Source: Acidobacteriota bacterium
GTDB taxonomy: Bacteria; Acidobacteriota; Blastocatellia; Pyrinomonadales; Pyrinomonadaceae
Reading direction: 5' to 3'
DNA length: 64,000 bases
Assembly (NCBI GenBank): GCA_019239425.1
Contig: JAFAZX010000083.1
Location: 1 to 64,000 of the forward strand
The position numbers and the translations under genes are program-made. Positions 16,557-23,255 of this stretch are shown in pieces. Every line of letters begins with the position of its first letter. Position 1 is the stretch's first letter. The notes under the pieces are model-generated. The model did no database searches, was not told the origin of the DNA, and saw nothing but the letters and a program-made list of their open reading frames with translations.

Positions 16557-17304
16557 GCGCCACGGCCGGGGCCTCGAAGTCTTCTTCGCGCTGCACGGCT
16601 GGGGCGGCGACCGGCGCACGTTCGCGCCGCTCGCGCCGTTCGTGCCCGAGGGCGTTTCCCTGTACGCGGCAGATTTGCCGGGCTGCGGAGACTCGCCGCG
16701 GCCGAACGCGTGGGCCGTCGGCTGCGTCGTCGACGAGATCGTTTGGGCCGTGCGTGCGACGGGGGCCGGGCGCGTGTCGCTCCTGGGCAACTGCGGCGGC
16801 GCGGTCTTCGCGCTGCTGGCCGCGCGCGAGTTGAAGGGGGTGGTCGAGCGCGTGTCTCTGATAGACCCTTTCGCGTACCTGCCCCGCTACTTCCGGCTCT
16901 TCAACGCGGGCGAGTTCGGGCGGCGCGCGTACGACGCGACGTTCGCGAACCCCTTCGGCCGCTGGCTGACGAACCAGTCTCTGCGCGGGCGGCGCGCGGG
17001 CGCGGCAGACCTGACGGCTTCGTTCGCGGAAGTCGACCACGAGGCCGCGCGCCGATACCTCAAGCTCTACGACGAGGTCGGCACGGTCGAAATCTTCAGA
17101 GGGTTCGGCGCGCCCGTCGAGATCGTTTACGGCGAGCGGACGTTCGGCGCGGTCAAGCGTTCGCTCAAACTCTGGCGCGAGGTGCTGCCGCAGGCGCGCG
17201 TGCGCGAGCTGAAGGGCGCGGGCCACCAGCCGTTCGTCGAAGCGCCGGAGCGCCTGGCCGAGTTCGTCTTCGGGGCGGGGGCGAGAAAGCGGGTGACGGT
17301 TTGA
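16546..17304 (+). CDS. Alpha/beta hydrolase with Cys in the nucleophile elbow
   Basis: 252 residues from a GTG at 16546, overlapping crtI by 11 bases. The fold is clear: an oxyanion region LHGWGGD, PGCGDSPRP, the nucleophile elbow LLGNCGGAVFAL, and a catalytic His in GAGHQPFVEAPERLAEF. The elbow reads G-N-C-G-G, so the usual Ser is Cys, as in dienelactone hydrolases. The position where the acid Asp is expected reads VYGERTFG. It may act on a carotenoid ester or glycoside-acyl group, or as a non-catalytic partner. Tight packing between crtI and crtE shows it belongs to the pathway. Confidence 0.8.
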   Translation: MFVERHGRGLEVFFALHGWGGDRRTFAPLAPFVPEGVSLYAADLPGCGDSPRPNAWAVGCVVDEIVWAVRATGAGRVSLLGNCGGAVFALLAARELKGVVERVSLIDPFAYLPRYFRLFNAGEFGRRAYDATFANPFGRWLTNQSLRGRRAGAADLTASFAEVDHEAARRYLKLYDEVGTVEIFRGFGAPVEIVYGERTFGAVKRSLKLWREVLPQARVRELKGAGHQPFVEAPERLAEFVFGAGARKRVTV

Positions 17305-18227
17305 GCGAGTTGTTCATGAAGTTCGTCGGGTCGGAGCGCGAGGCCGTCGAGGCGGCGCTGCGGCGGGGCCTGCCCCAGAGCACGCTCGCGCGCGCGGGCC
17401 GCCTCAACGAGGCGCTCGAGTACGCGGTCTTCCCCGGCGGCAAGCGCCTGCGGCCCGCCCTCGCGCTGCTCGCCTCGCGCCTCGCGGGCGCTTCGACGAG
17501 GCAGGGGCTCGCGGTCGCCTGCGCCGTCGAGTTCCTGCACACGAGCTCGCTCATCCTCGACGACCTGCCCTCGATGGACGACGCCGACGTGCGGCGCGGA
17601 CGGCCCGCGCTCCACCTCGTCTACGGCGAGGGCGTCGCGGTGCTCGCGGCGGTCGCGCTGCTCAACCAGTCTTACGCGCTGCTCTCGGAGGCCGCGTGCG
17701 AAGGCGGCGCGGCGCTCCTGCGCGCGGCTACGCTTTCGGTCGGGTCGGACGGGATGGTCGGCGGTCAGGTCGTAGACCTCGAGACGCGCGCCGCCTCGGC
17801 CGACGAGGAGGCCCTGGCCTCGCGCGACCTGAAGACCGTCGCGCTGATGCGGCTGCTGATGACGGCCGGCGCGCTCGCCTGCGGCGCGTGCGAGGAGGAG
17901 ACCGCGACGCTCGCGGACTTCGGCGAGTGCTTCGGCCGCGCGTATCAAGTCTGCGACGACGTGCTCGACGACACCTTCGCGAGCGAGGTGACGGGCAAGC
18001 CCGCGCGCCAGGACGCGCGCCACCGCCGCGCGAGCGCCGTCACGGGCTTCGGCCCCGAGGGCGCGCGCCTCTTCGCGCGACGCCTCGTCGCACGCGGCGT
18101 CGCGCGCCTGCACGCGCAGTTCGGCCCGCGGGAAGAGGTGACGATCCTCTCCGACGCCGCGCACTACGTCCTCGACGCGACCCGCTCTCACGGGACTGCA
18201 TCGTTCAAACAGGAGGCCGTGGCGTGA
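17301..18227 (+). CDS. crtE: Geranylgeranyl diphosphate synthase (polyprenyl synthetase)
   Basis: 308 residues from a TTG at 17301 that overlaps the hydrolase stop as TTGA; an ATG at 17316 (303 residues) is an alternative start. FPGGKRLRPAL, the first Asp-rich motif DDLPSMDD (near residue 87) and the second DDVLDD (near 218) are all intact. Two residues separate the paired aspartates in the first motif, as in type II/III bacterial enzymes. The enzyme makes the C20 precursor used by CrtB. A family B repeat follows the stop. Confidence 0.92.
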   Translation: MSELFMKFVGSEREAVEAALRRGLPQSTLARAGRLNEALEYAVFPGGKRLRPALALLASRLAGASTRQGLAVACAVEFLHTSSLILDDLPSMDDADVRRGRPALHLVYGEGVAVLAAVALLNQSYALLSEAACEGGAALLRAATLSVGSDGMVGGQVVDLETRAASADEEALASRDLKTVALMRLLMTAGALACGACEEETATLADFGECFGRAYQVCDDVLDDTFASEVTGKPARQDARHRRASAVTGFGPEGARLFARRLVARGVARLHAQFGPREEVTILSDAAHYVLDATRSHGTASFKQEAVA

Positions 18228-18235
18228 GGGCAGAT

Positions 18236-18328
18236 GGGTCAGAACCGCCCGCGGTAGAGGGTGGCCCTTTGCAACTCGGATGCTGCGTTCTGCAAAGGGC
18301 CACCCGCTACCGCGGGCGGTTCTGACCG
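18236..18328. repeat. Intergenic inverted repeat, family B copy 2
   Basis: GGGTCAGAACCGCCCGCGGT pairs with CGCGGGCGGTTCTGACC, with a nested second palindrome GGCCCTTTGCA...TGCAAAGGGCC. It lies between crtE and the GT2 gene within the crt operon. Confidence 0.9.
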
Positions 18329-18341
18329 CTATACGAATCTC

Positions 18342-19484
18342 GTGACTGCCATTTCTTTAATCATCGTCGCCGCCGCGCTCCTGCTGCTCTGCGTGGCGCT
18401 GTGGAACGCGCTCGCGTGGCCGAAGGTCGGCGACGCGGGGGTGAGCCTGGAGGCGCCGCCGCCGTCGGTCTCGATTCTCATCCCGGCGCGCGATGAGGAG
18501 TCGAACATCGCGGCCTGCCTCGACGCGGCGCTCGCGCAGGGGCCGTCCGTGCTGGAGGTGCTCGTCTACGACGACCACTCGACCGACCGCACAGCGGAGA
18601 TCGTCGAAGGTTACGCGTGGCGCGAGTGGCGCGTGCGGCTCGTACGGCCTTCGGAGCTGCCGGAAGGCTGGTGCGGGAAGACCTTCGCGTGCGCGCGTCT
18701 GGGCGCGGAGGCGAAGGGGCGTTGGCTGCTCTTCCTCGACGCGGACGCGCGGCTCGTCGGCCGCGACGCCGTCTCGCTGATGGTCGGAGAGGCCCTGGCG
18801 CGCGGCGTGACGCTGCTCTCCTGCTGGCCGCGCCTTCTGACGAGCGGCATCTGGGAGGGCGCGCTGATGCCGCTCCTGAACTTCGTCGTCTTCACGCTCT
18901 ACCCGGCGCCGCTCGCGCTCAGGCGCGACGACCCTTCGCTCGGGCTCGCGCACGGCTCGTGCGTGCTGGCGCGGCGCGACGCGTACGAGACGGTCGGCGG
19001 CCACGCCTCCGTGCGCGGCGAGCTGTTCGAAGACGTGAGGCTGGCGCAAGTTTGGCGCAGGCGCGGCCAGCGCGGCCTGTGCCTCGACGGGCAGGGCGTG
19101 GTCGAGGTGCGCATGTACCGCTCGCTCGAGGGCATCTGGTCGGGCTTTCGCAAGAACTTCTTCCCGGCCTTCCGCACGGCGCGCGCCTTCTGGGCGTTCG
19201 TGGCGCTCCACCTCTGCGTGCTGCTCGCGCCGTTCGCGCTGGCGCCTTTGGCGTTGGGGTGGGGCTGGGCGTGGGGCTTCGCGGCGGCGGCCTTGTGCGT
19301 GCTCGCGGCGCGCGTCGCGCTCGCGTTGAGGTTCGGACACCCCCTGTGGTCTGCGGCGCTGCACCCCCTGGGCGAGGCGCTGCTCGTCGCGTTGGGGCTG
19401 GCGTCGTGGCTCGGCTGCAGGACGGGGCGCGGCGTCGAGTGGAAGGGCCGCCGCTACTTACAGACAGAAGGAGCGAAAGAATGA
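18342..19484 (+). CDS. Membrane-bound family 2 glycosyltransferase, CruG-like
   Basis: About 380 residues from a GTG at 18342, just after the family B repeat; an in-frame ATG at 18261 lies inside the repeat and no ribosome site clearly decides. An N-terminal membrane helix (SLIIVAAALLLLCVALW) leads to a GT2 domain with VSILIPARDEE, VLVYDDHSTD, the DxD motif FLDADARLV and acceptor region FEDVRLAQVWRRRG. C-terminal hydrophobic segments (FWAFVALHLCVLLAPF onwards) anchor it. GT2 proteins of this shape include CruG, which glycosylates 2'-hydroxylated carotenoids, and CrtQ. Presence of CruF in the same operon favours CruG-like activity. Confidence 0.75.
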   Translation: MTAISLIIVAAALLLLCVALWNALAWPKVGDAGVSLEAPPPSVSILIPARDEESNIAACLDAALAQGPSVLEVLVYDDHSTDRTAEIVEGYAWREWRVRLVRPSELPEGWCGKTFACARLGAEAKGRWLLFLDADARLVGRDAVSLMVGEALARGVTLLSCWPRLLTSGIWEGALMPLLNFVVFTLYPAPLALRRDDPSLGLAHGSCVLARRDAYETVGGHASVRGELFEDVRLAQVWRRRGQRGLCLDGQGVVEVRMYRSLEGIWSGFRKNFFPAFRTARAFWAFVALHLCVLLAPFALAPLALGWGWAWGFAAAALCVLAARVALALRFGHPLWSAALHPLGEALLVALGLASWLGCRTGRGVEWKGRRYLQTEGAKE

Positions 19485-19981
19485 AAGTGCTCGTGTTCAT
19501 CATCCTCGTCGCGTCGGCCGTCGCGGGGCAAGCCCCGCCGCGGGCGGCGAAGGTGTCGGCGGAGGACTTGAGAAGGCTGGCGGGCGCGCGCTGGACGGGG
19601 ACTCTGACCTACCTCGACTACGGCTCGGGCAAGAAGGTCTCCATCCCCTCGAACCTGACCGTGACGCAGGCGGAGGGCGACGAGAGCGCGTGGGTCTTCG
19701 AGTACGAGTACCCCGAGGAGCCGAAGGCGAACGGCAGACAGACTTTGAAGATCAGCGACGGCGGGGCCGTCTTCGACGGCGAGCAGGTCGTCGAGAGAAC
19801 GGGCCTGGACGGTGGCGGGTTCAGGCTCGTGACGGTGAAGCGGGGCAGGGACAACGAACGCGAGGCCCTGTTCCGCTTCACCTACACGCTCGAACGCTCG
19901 ACCTTCACGGTCAAGAAGGAGGTGCGCCCCGAGGGCGCGGCCGAGTTCTTCGAGAGGAACCAGTACAGTTGGAAGCGTTGA
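19481..19981 (+). CDS. Secreted protein of unknown function in the carotenoid operon
   Basis: 166 residues; the ATG overlaps the GT2 stop (ATGA) and follows AAGGAG. The N-terminus MKVLVFIILVASAVAGQAPP is a signal peptide. The mature part is beta-rich and resembles a lipocalin-like or DUF-type barrel: RWTGTLTYLDYGSGKKVSIP, WVFEYEYPEEPKANGRQTLK and FRFTYTLERSTFTVKKEVR. No Cys, no catalytic motif. Its place between the glycosyltransferase and the second CrtI-family gene suggests a role in carotenoid transport or modification in the periplasm, but I do not recognise the family. Confidence 0.75.
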   Translation: MKVLVFIILVASAVAGQAPPRAAKVSAEDLRRLAGARWTGTLTYLDYGSGKKVSIPSNLTVTQAEGDESAWVFEYEYPEEPKANGRQTLKISDGGAVFDGEQVVERTGLDGGGFRLVTVKRGRDNEREALFRFTYTLERSTFTVKKEVRPEGAAEFFERNQYSWKR

Positions 19982-21447
19982 GGCAGCGGCGGGCGGTCGT
20001 CATCGGCGGGGGGCTGGGGGGTTTGGCGACGGCCGTGCGGCTCGCGGCCCGCGGCTGGCGCGTGGAGGTCTTCGAGCAGGGGCCGCGCCTCGGCGGGAAG
20101 ATGAACACGTTCGAGCGCGAGGGCTTCCGCTTCGACACGGGGCCGTCTCTCATCACGATGCCGTGGGTCTTCGAAGAGCTGTTCGAGGCCGCCGGCAGTT
20201 CCCTCTCGCGCCACGTCAGGCTCACGCAGGTCAGCCCGCTCGCGGACTACGTCTACGCGGACGGCACGCGCTTCACCTACACGACCTCTCTGCCGGAATG
20301 GCTGGAGACCGTAAAGCAACTTGAGCCGCGCGACCGCGAGGGCTTCATGAAGTTCATGCGGCTCGGCGCGCGCCTGTTCGCGCTCTCGCGCGAGACGTTC
20401 CTGCGGCGCGCGCCGCTTGAGCCGCCCGACCTGCGCTCGCTCGGGGCGCTCAGACAGTTCCCCCTGCGCCACGCGTGGGGCAGCTATCACTCGACGGTCG
20501 CGGCGCACTTCCGCAGCCCGCACCTGCGGCAGATGTTCGAGCGATACCCGACCTACGTCGGCTCTTCCCCCTACCGCACGCCCGCCACGTTCGCAGTCAT
20601 CCCTTACATCGAGTACGCCTACGGCGGCTGGCACGTCGAAGGCGGCCTCTACCGCATCGTCGAAAGCTTGATCGACCTGGCGCGGGACTTAGGGGTGAGC
20701 CTTCACACCTCGGCGCGCGTCAGCGCAATCGAGCATGAGGGCCGCAGGGCGCGCGGCGTCACGCTCGCCGACGGGACGAAGCTACAGGCCGACGTGGTCG
20801 TGATGAACGGCGACGCCGCCCTGACGGACGAAATGCTCGGCGGCGGGAACGGCAACGGCCTGCGGTCTCAGTCCGAGCGTTCACTCTCCGGCTTCGTCAT
20901 GCTGCTCGGCGTCAAGAGGAAGTTGGAAGGACTCGCGCATCACACCGTCTACTTCGCGGAAGACTACCGCAGGGAGTTCTCGCAGCTCTTCGACGAGAGA
21001 CGCTTCCCCGAAGACCCGACCGTCTACGTCTGCGCCCCGAGCCGCACCGACCCGTGCGTCGCGCCCGAAGGCTGCGAGACGCTCTTCGTCATGGCGAACG
21101 CGCCGTCCGTCGAGAGCCCCTGGGACGAGAGACAGACGGAAGAGGCGAAGGCCGGAGTCTTCGGGCGGCTGTCTAAGGGCGGCTTCCCCGACGTCGCGCG
21201 CGAGACGGTCGTCTCCGACGTGTGGACGCCGGGGCGCTTCGCGCGCGACTACGTGAGTCCGGGCGGCGCCATCTACGGCACGCACTCGCACGGCTGGCGG
21301 CGCGCGTTCCTGCGCCCTCCGAACAGGCACGCGCGCGTCGGCGGCCTCTACCACGTCGGCGGCAGCAGCCACCCCGGCGGCGGCACGCCGACCGTCCTGC
21401 TCTCCGCGAAGATCACGACGGAGTTGATAGAGAGGCACGAGCGTTGA
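19978..21447 (+). CDS. CrtI-family carotenoid desaturase, CrtD-like
   Basis: 489 residues from a TTG at 19978 overlapping the previous stop as TTGA; this start gives the natural N-terminus RQRRAVVIGGGLGGLATAV with the FAD GxGxxG motif. GGKMNTFEREGFRFDTGPSL and the C-terminal YHVGGSSHPGGGTPTVLLSA are CrtI-family hallmarks. It is a paralogue of the enzyme at 15057. Together with CruF it is most simply a C-3',4' desaturase (CrtD), acting on the hydrated end; 4,4'-diaponeurosporene oxidase-like (CrtP) activity is the main alternative. Confidence 0.82.
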   Translation: MRQRRAVVIGGGLGGLATAVRLAARGWRVEVFEQGPRLGGKMNTFEREGFRFDTGPSLITMPWVFEELFEAAGSSLSRHVRLTQVSPLADYVYADGTRFTYTTSLPEWLETVKQLEPRDREGFMKFMRLGARLFALSRETFLRRAPLEPPDLRSLGALRQFPLRHAWGSYHSTVAAHFRSPHLRQMFERYPTYVGSSPYRTPATFAVIPYIEYAYGGWHVEGGLYRIVESLIDLARDLGVSLHTSARVSAIEHEGRRARGVTLADGTKLQADVVVMNGDAALTDEMLGGGNGNGLRSQSERSLSGFVMLLGVKRKLEGLAHHTVYFAEDYRREFSQLFDERRFPEDPTVYVCAPSRTDPCVAPEGCETLFVMANAPSVESPWDERQTEEAKAGVFGRLSKGGFPDVARETVVSDVWTPGRFARDYVSPGGAIYGTHSHGWRRAFLRPPNRHARVGGLYHVGGSSHPGGGTPTVLLSAKITTELIERHER

Positions 21448-22220
21448 GCGTGACGGCCCACACGCCCGTCATCTCTCGTCCGCTCTCGCGCTGGCGGCGC
21501 GCGGCGCTGTGGCTCGCGCTCGCCGTCTTCGCTGTTCTTTGGTTCGGCGGCGTCGCGACCGCCTGGCTCGGCGTCGAGCGCGAAGACGCGGGGCTCCTCG
21601 CCTCGCTCTTCCTGCTGACGGCGGGCTTGGTCGTGCTGCTGGGTGAGAGGACTTCGAAAGGTGTGTGGTCGCTCGCGTGCGCCGCGCTGCTCGGGCTCCT
21701 GGTCGAGGCGGCGGGCGTGCGCTTCGGCGTCCCCTTCGGACGCTACGCGTACACCGACGCGCTACAGCCGCGGCTGCTCGGCGTGCCGCTCGTGATGGGG
21801 CCGGCGTGGATGGTTCTGGTCGCGTTCGGGACGGACGCGGCGGCGCGCCTGCGCCTCCGGGGGTGGGCGGCGACAGTCTGCGCGGCGCTCCTGACGACGG
21901 CGACCGACCTCGTCATCGACCCGCTCGCCGCGAACCGCCTCGGCTACTGGCGCTGGGAAGAGGCGGGCGCGTACTACGGCATCCCCTTCCTCAACTTCGT
22001 CGGCTGGTTCGTGACGGCGCTCGCCGCCTGCCGCGTTGCGGGCGAGAGAGAGAACTTCTGGGCCGGCCTGGTCGGCGCCGCCATCGTCCTCTTCTTCGCG
22101 CTGCACGCGCACGCGCACGCGCTTCCCTTCGTCGCGCTCGTCGGCTTCGCGCTCTGCCTCGCGCGCCTGCTGCTCACTCTTCGCGCCGCGCCGCCACCAA
22201 AACGCACGCCGCCAGCATGA
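21444..22220 (+). CDS. cruF: CruF-like carotenoid 1',2'-hydratase (DUF422 family)
   Basis: About 258 residues from a TTG at 21444 overlapping the upstream stop (TTGA), with GAGAGG as ribosome site; a GTG at 21450 is also possible. Seven or so hydrophobic segments fill the protein. The family's conserved region is visible as EAAGVRFGVPFGRYAYT, LGVPLVMGPAWMVL, TATDLVIDPLAANRLGYW and YYGIPFLNFVGWFV. CruF adds water across the 1',2' double bond of a psi end group in the membrane. As last gene of the run it points to an end product with a tertiary hydroxyl, which the GT2 enzyme could glycosylate. Confidence 0.88.
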   Translation: MSVTAHTPVISRPLSRWRRAALWLALAVFAVLWFGGVATAWLGVEREDAGLLASLFLLTAGLVVLLGERTSKGVWSLACAALLGLLVEAAGVRFGVPFGRYAYTDALQPRLLGVPLVMGPAWMVLVAFGTDAAARLRLRGWAATVCAALLTTATDLVIDPLAANRLGYWRWEEAGAYYGIPFLNFVGWFVTALAACRVAGERENFWAGLVGAAIVLFFALHAHAHALPFVALVGFALCLARLLLTLRAAPPPKRTPPA

Positions 22221-22359
22221 GCAGCAGCGAGACGGCCGTCGGCACGACCCAGCGCCCGCCGATCTGCGTGTAGTAGACGGCCACGCCCGACGCCACCCCT
22301 CCGGCCAGGAACAGCAACAGCGCCACGTAGTTCGGCTTCGCGCCCGCGCCTATCAGCAT
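22174..22359 (-). CDS. Small two-helix membrane protein, 61 residues
   Basis: The ATG at 22359 follows a GAGAGGTG ribosome site. The protein MLIGAGAKPNYVALLLFLAG... has two hydrophobic stretches (about 12-29 and 37-54) with a short QIGGRW loop and a basic C-terminus. Its last 47 bases overlap the end of cruF on the other strand. No family recognised. Confidence 0.65.
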   Translation of the reverse strand: MLIGAGAKPNYVALLLFLAGGVASGVAVYYTQIGGRWVVPTAVSLLLMLAACVLVAARREE

Positions 22360-22440
22360 TTCAGCACCTCTCTTCCGCTTGTCCTTCAAGGGGGCCGCGG
22401 TCAATGATACACAAGTCGAACCTTGGACACACATTGATTG

Positions 22441-22461
22441 AAGTGTCGTGAAAGTGTCGTG
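22441..22461. promoter_or_regulatory. 11-bp direct repeat, AAGTGTCGTG twice
   Basis: AAGTGTCGTG occurs at 22441-22450 and again at 22452-22461, a period of 11 bp (one helical turn). This spacing is typical of operators for OmpR/PhoB-type or CarH-type regulators. It lies 80-100 bases upstream of the small membrane protein gene on the minus strand. Confidence 0.4.
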
Positions 22462-22540
22462 TGAGTAAAGTTATGTAAACGTCCCGCGCGCCGTACCCAC
22501 TCAGTTCACGATGTGGTGAGACGTGACACCTTATCGTGCG

Positions 22541-22577
22541 AAGCGCGGACACCTCCGACGAGGATGTCCGCGCTTTT
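22541..22577 (+). terminator. Rho-independent terminator-like hairpin
   Basis: AAGCGCGGACA (22541-22551) and TGTCCGCGCTT (22565-22575) form a perfect 11-bp stem with a 13-base loop, followed by T-rich TTTTCCTTT. It reads on the plus strand and is the first strong terminator after cruF. Confidence 0.75.
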
Positions 22578-22668
22578 CCTTTGCCATTCGCGGGCGCGCC
22601 CGGTGGCACGGTGGTTGTTACAGACAGGGCGACGGTGGGAGTAAAACATAAGGGGGATTTCATTCGAG

Positions 22669-23100
22669 ATGAGAGGCAATCATAAAGGCTTGTTGAAGGG
22701 TGCTTCGCTGCTGGCGCTCGGCGTGTTGACGCTGGTTCCGGCAACGAGCGCCAACGCACAGACGTGGCGCGACCGCCAGCGCGACCAGAGGCGTGAGCAG
22801 CGCCGCGAGCAGCGGCGCGAAGAGAGGCGCGAGGAGCGCCGCGGCCGGGACTGGGGCGACTACAACGGCTGGGGCGGCACGCAGCAGCTCCGCCAGACGG
22901 CCCTGAACGCGGGCTACAACGAGGGCATCAAGGAGGGACGCCGCAACCGCAACCGCGGCTACCGCAACCTGAACGACTTCAGCGCGTACCGCAGCGCCAC
23001 GAAGGACTACAACTCGCGCTACGGCGACCGCGCGCTCTACCAGCGCTTCTACCGTCAGGGCTTCGAGAACGGCTTCCGCGACGGCCTGAACGGGTACTGA
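22669..23100 (+). CDS. Secreted Arg/Gln-rich protein of unknown function
   Basis: 143 residues with a signal peptide ending around SANAQ (residue 31). After it comes a highly charged repeat of RREQ and RREE units (about 36-62), then an aromatic Gly/Tyr/Asn-rich half with NAGYNEGIKEGRRNR and the similar QGFENGFRDGLNGY. The paired GYxxG-K/R-G motifs resemble short glycine-zipper or YD-type repeats in envelope proteins of soil bacteria. AAGGGGG provides the ribosome site. Transcribed alone and ended by the bidirectional terminator at 23154-23201. Confidence 0.7.
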   Translation: MRGNHKGLLKGASLLALGVLTLVPATSANAQTWRDRQRDQRREQRREQRREERREERRGRDWGDYNGWGGTQQLRQTALNAGYNEGIKEGRRNRNRGYRNLNDFSAYRSATKDYNSRYGDRALYQRFYRQGFENGFRDGLNGY

Positions 23101-23255
23101 GGCAGTAGGCAGTAGGCAGTTGAAGACGGAAAGCGTCTAATCGAATCTGCCCGAAAGAACGTGGGGCGGCGAGATTCATTGCTCGCCGCCCCACGTTCTT
23201 TTAACAACTTCCGTAATCAGCAAACTGCCTGCTGCCATCTGCCTACTGCCTACTT
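23101..23255. repeat. Intergenic inverted repeat, family E
   Basis: GGCAGTAGGCAGTAGGCAGT at 23101 pairs imperfectly with AACTGCC...CTGCCTACTGCC at 23223-23251. The arms are built from tandem 8-base units. The outer repeat encloses the terminator at 23154-23201 and its right arm holds the stop codon of the GH92 gene. Confidence 0.85.
23154..23201. terminator. Bidirectional terminator with perfect 20-bp stem
   Basis: AAAGAACGTGGGGCGGCGAG (23154-23173) and its exact complement (23182-23201) enclose an 8-base loop. A-rich and T-rich edges on both sides fit termination of both convergent genes (22669-23100 plus, GH92 minus). Confidence 0.9.

Larger units (their letters stand above)
22360..22668. 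other. 309-base intergenic region after the carotenoid operon
   Basis: No convincing gene. It holds the tandem AAGTGTCGTG repeat (22441-22461), a terminator-like hairpin (22541-22577) and the AAGGGGG ribosome site of the next gene. Confidence 0.7.

Noticed and set aside
14922..16790. A 622-codon open frame antisense to crtI
   Set aside because: No motifs; mirrors the crtI codon pattern. The same applies to long frames opposite crtE, the beta-propeller, the TIGR03790-like gene and the ADOP permease.
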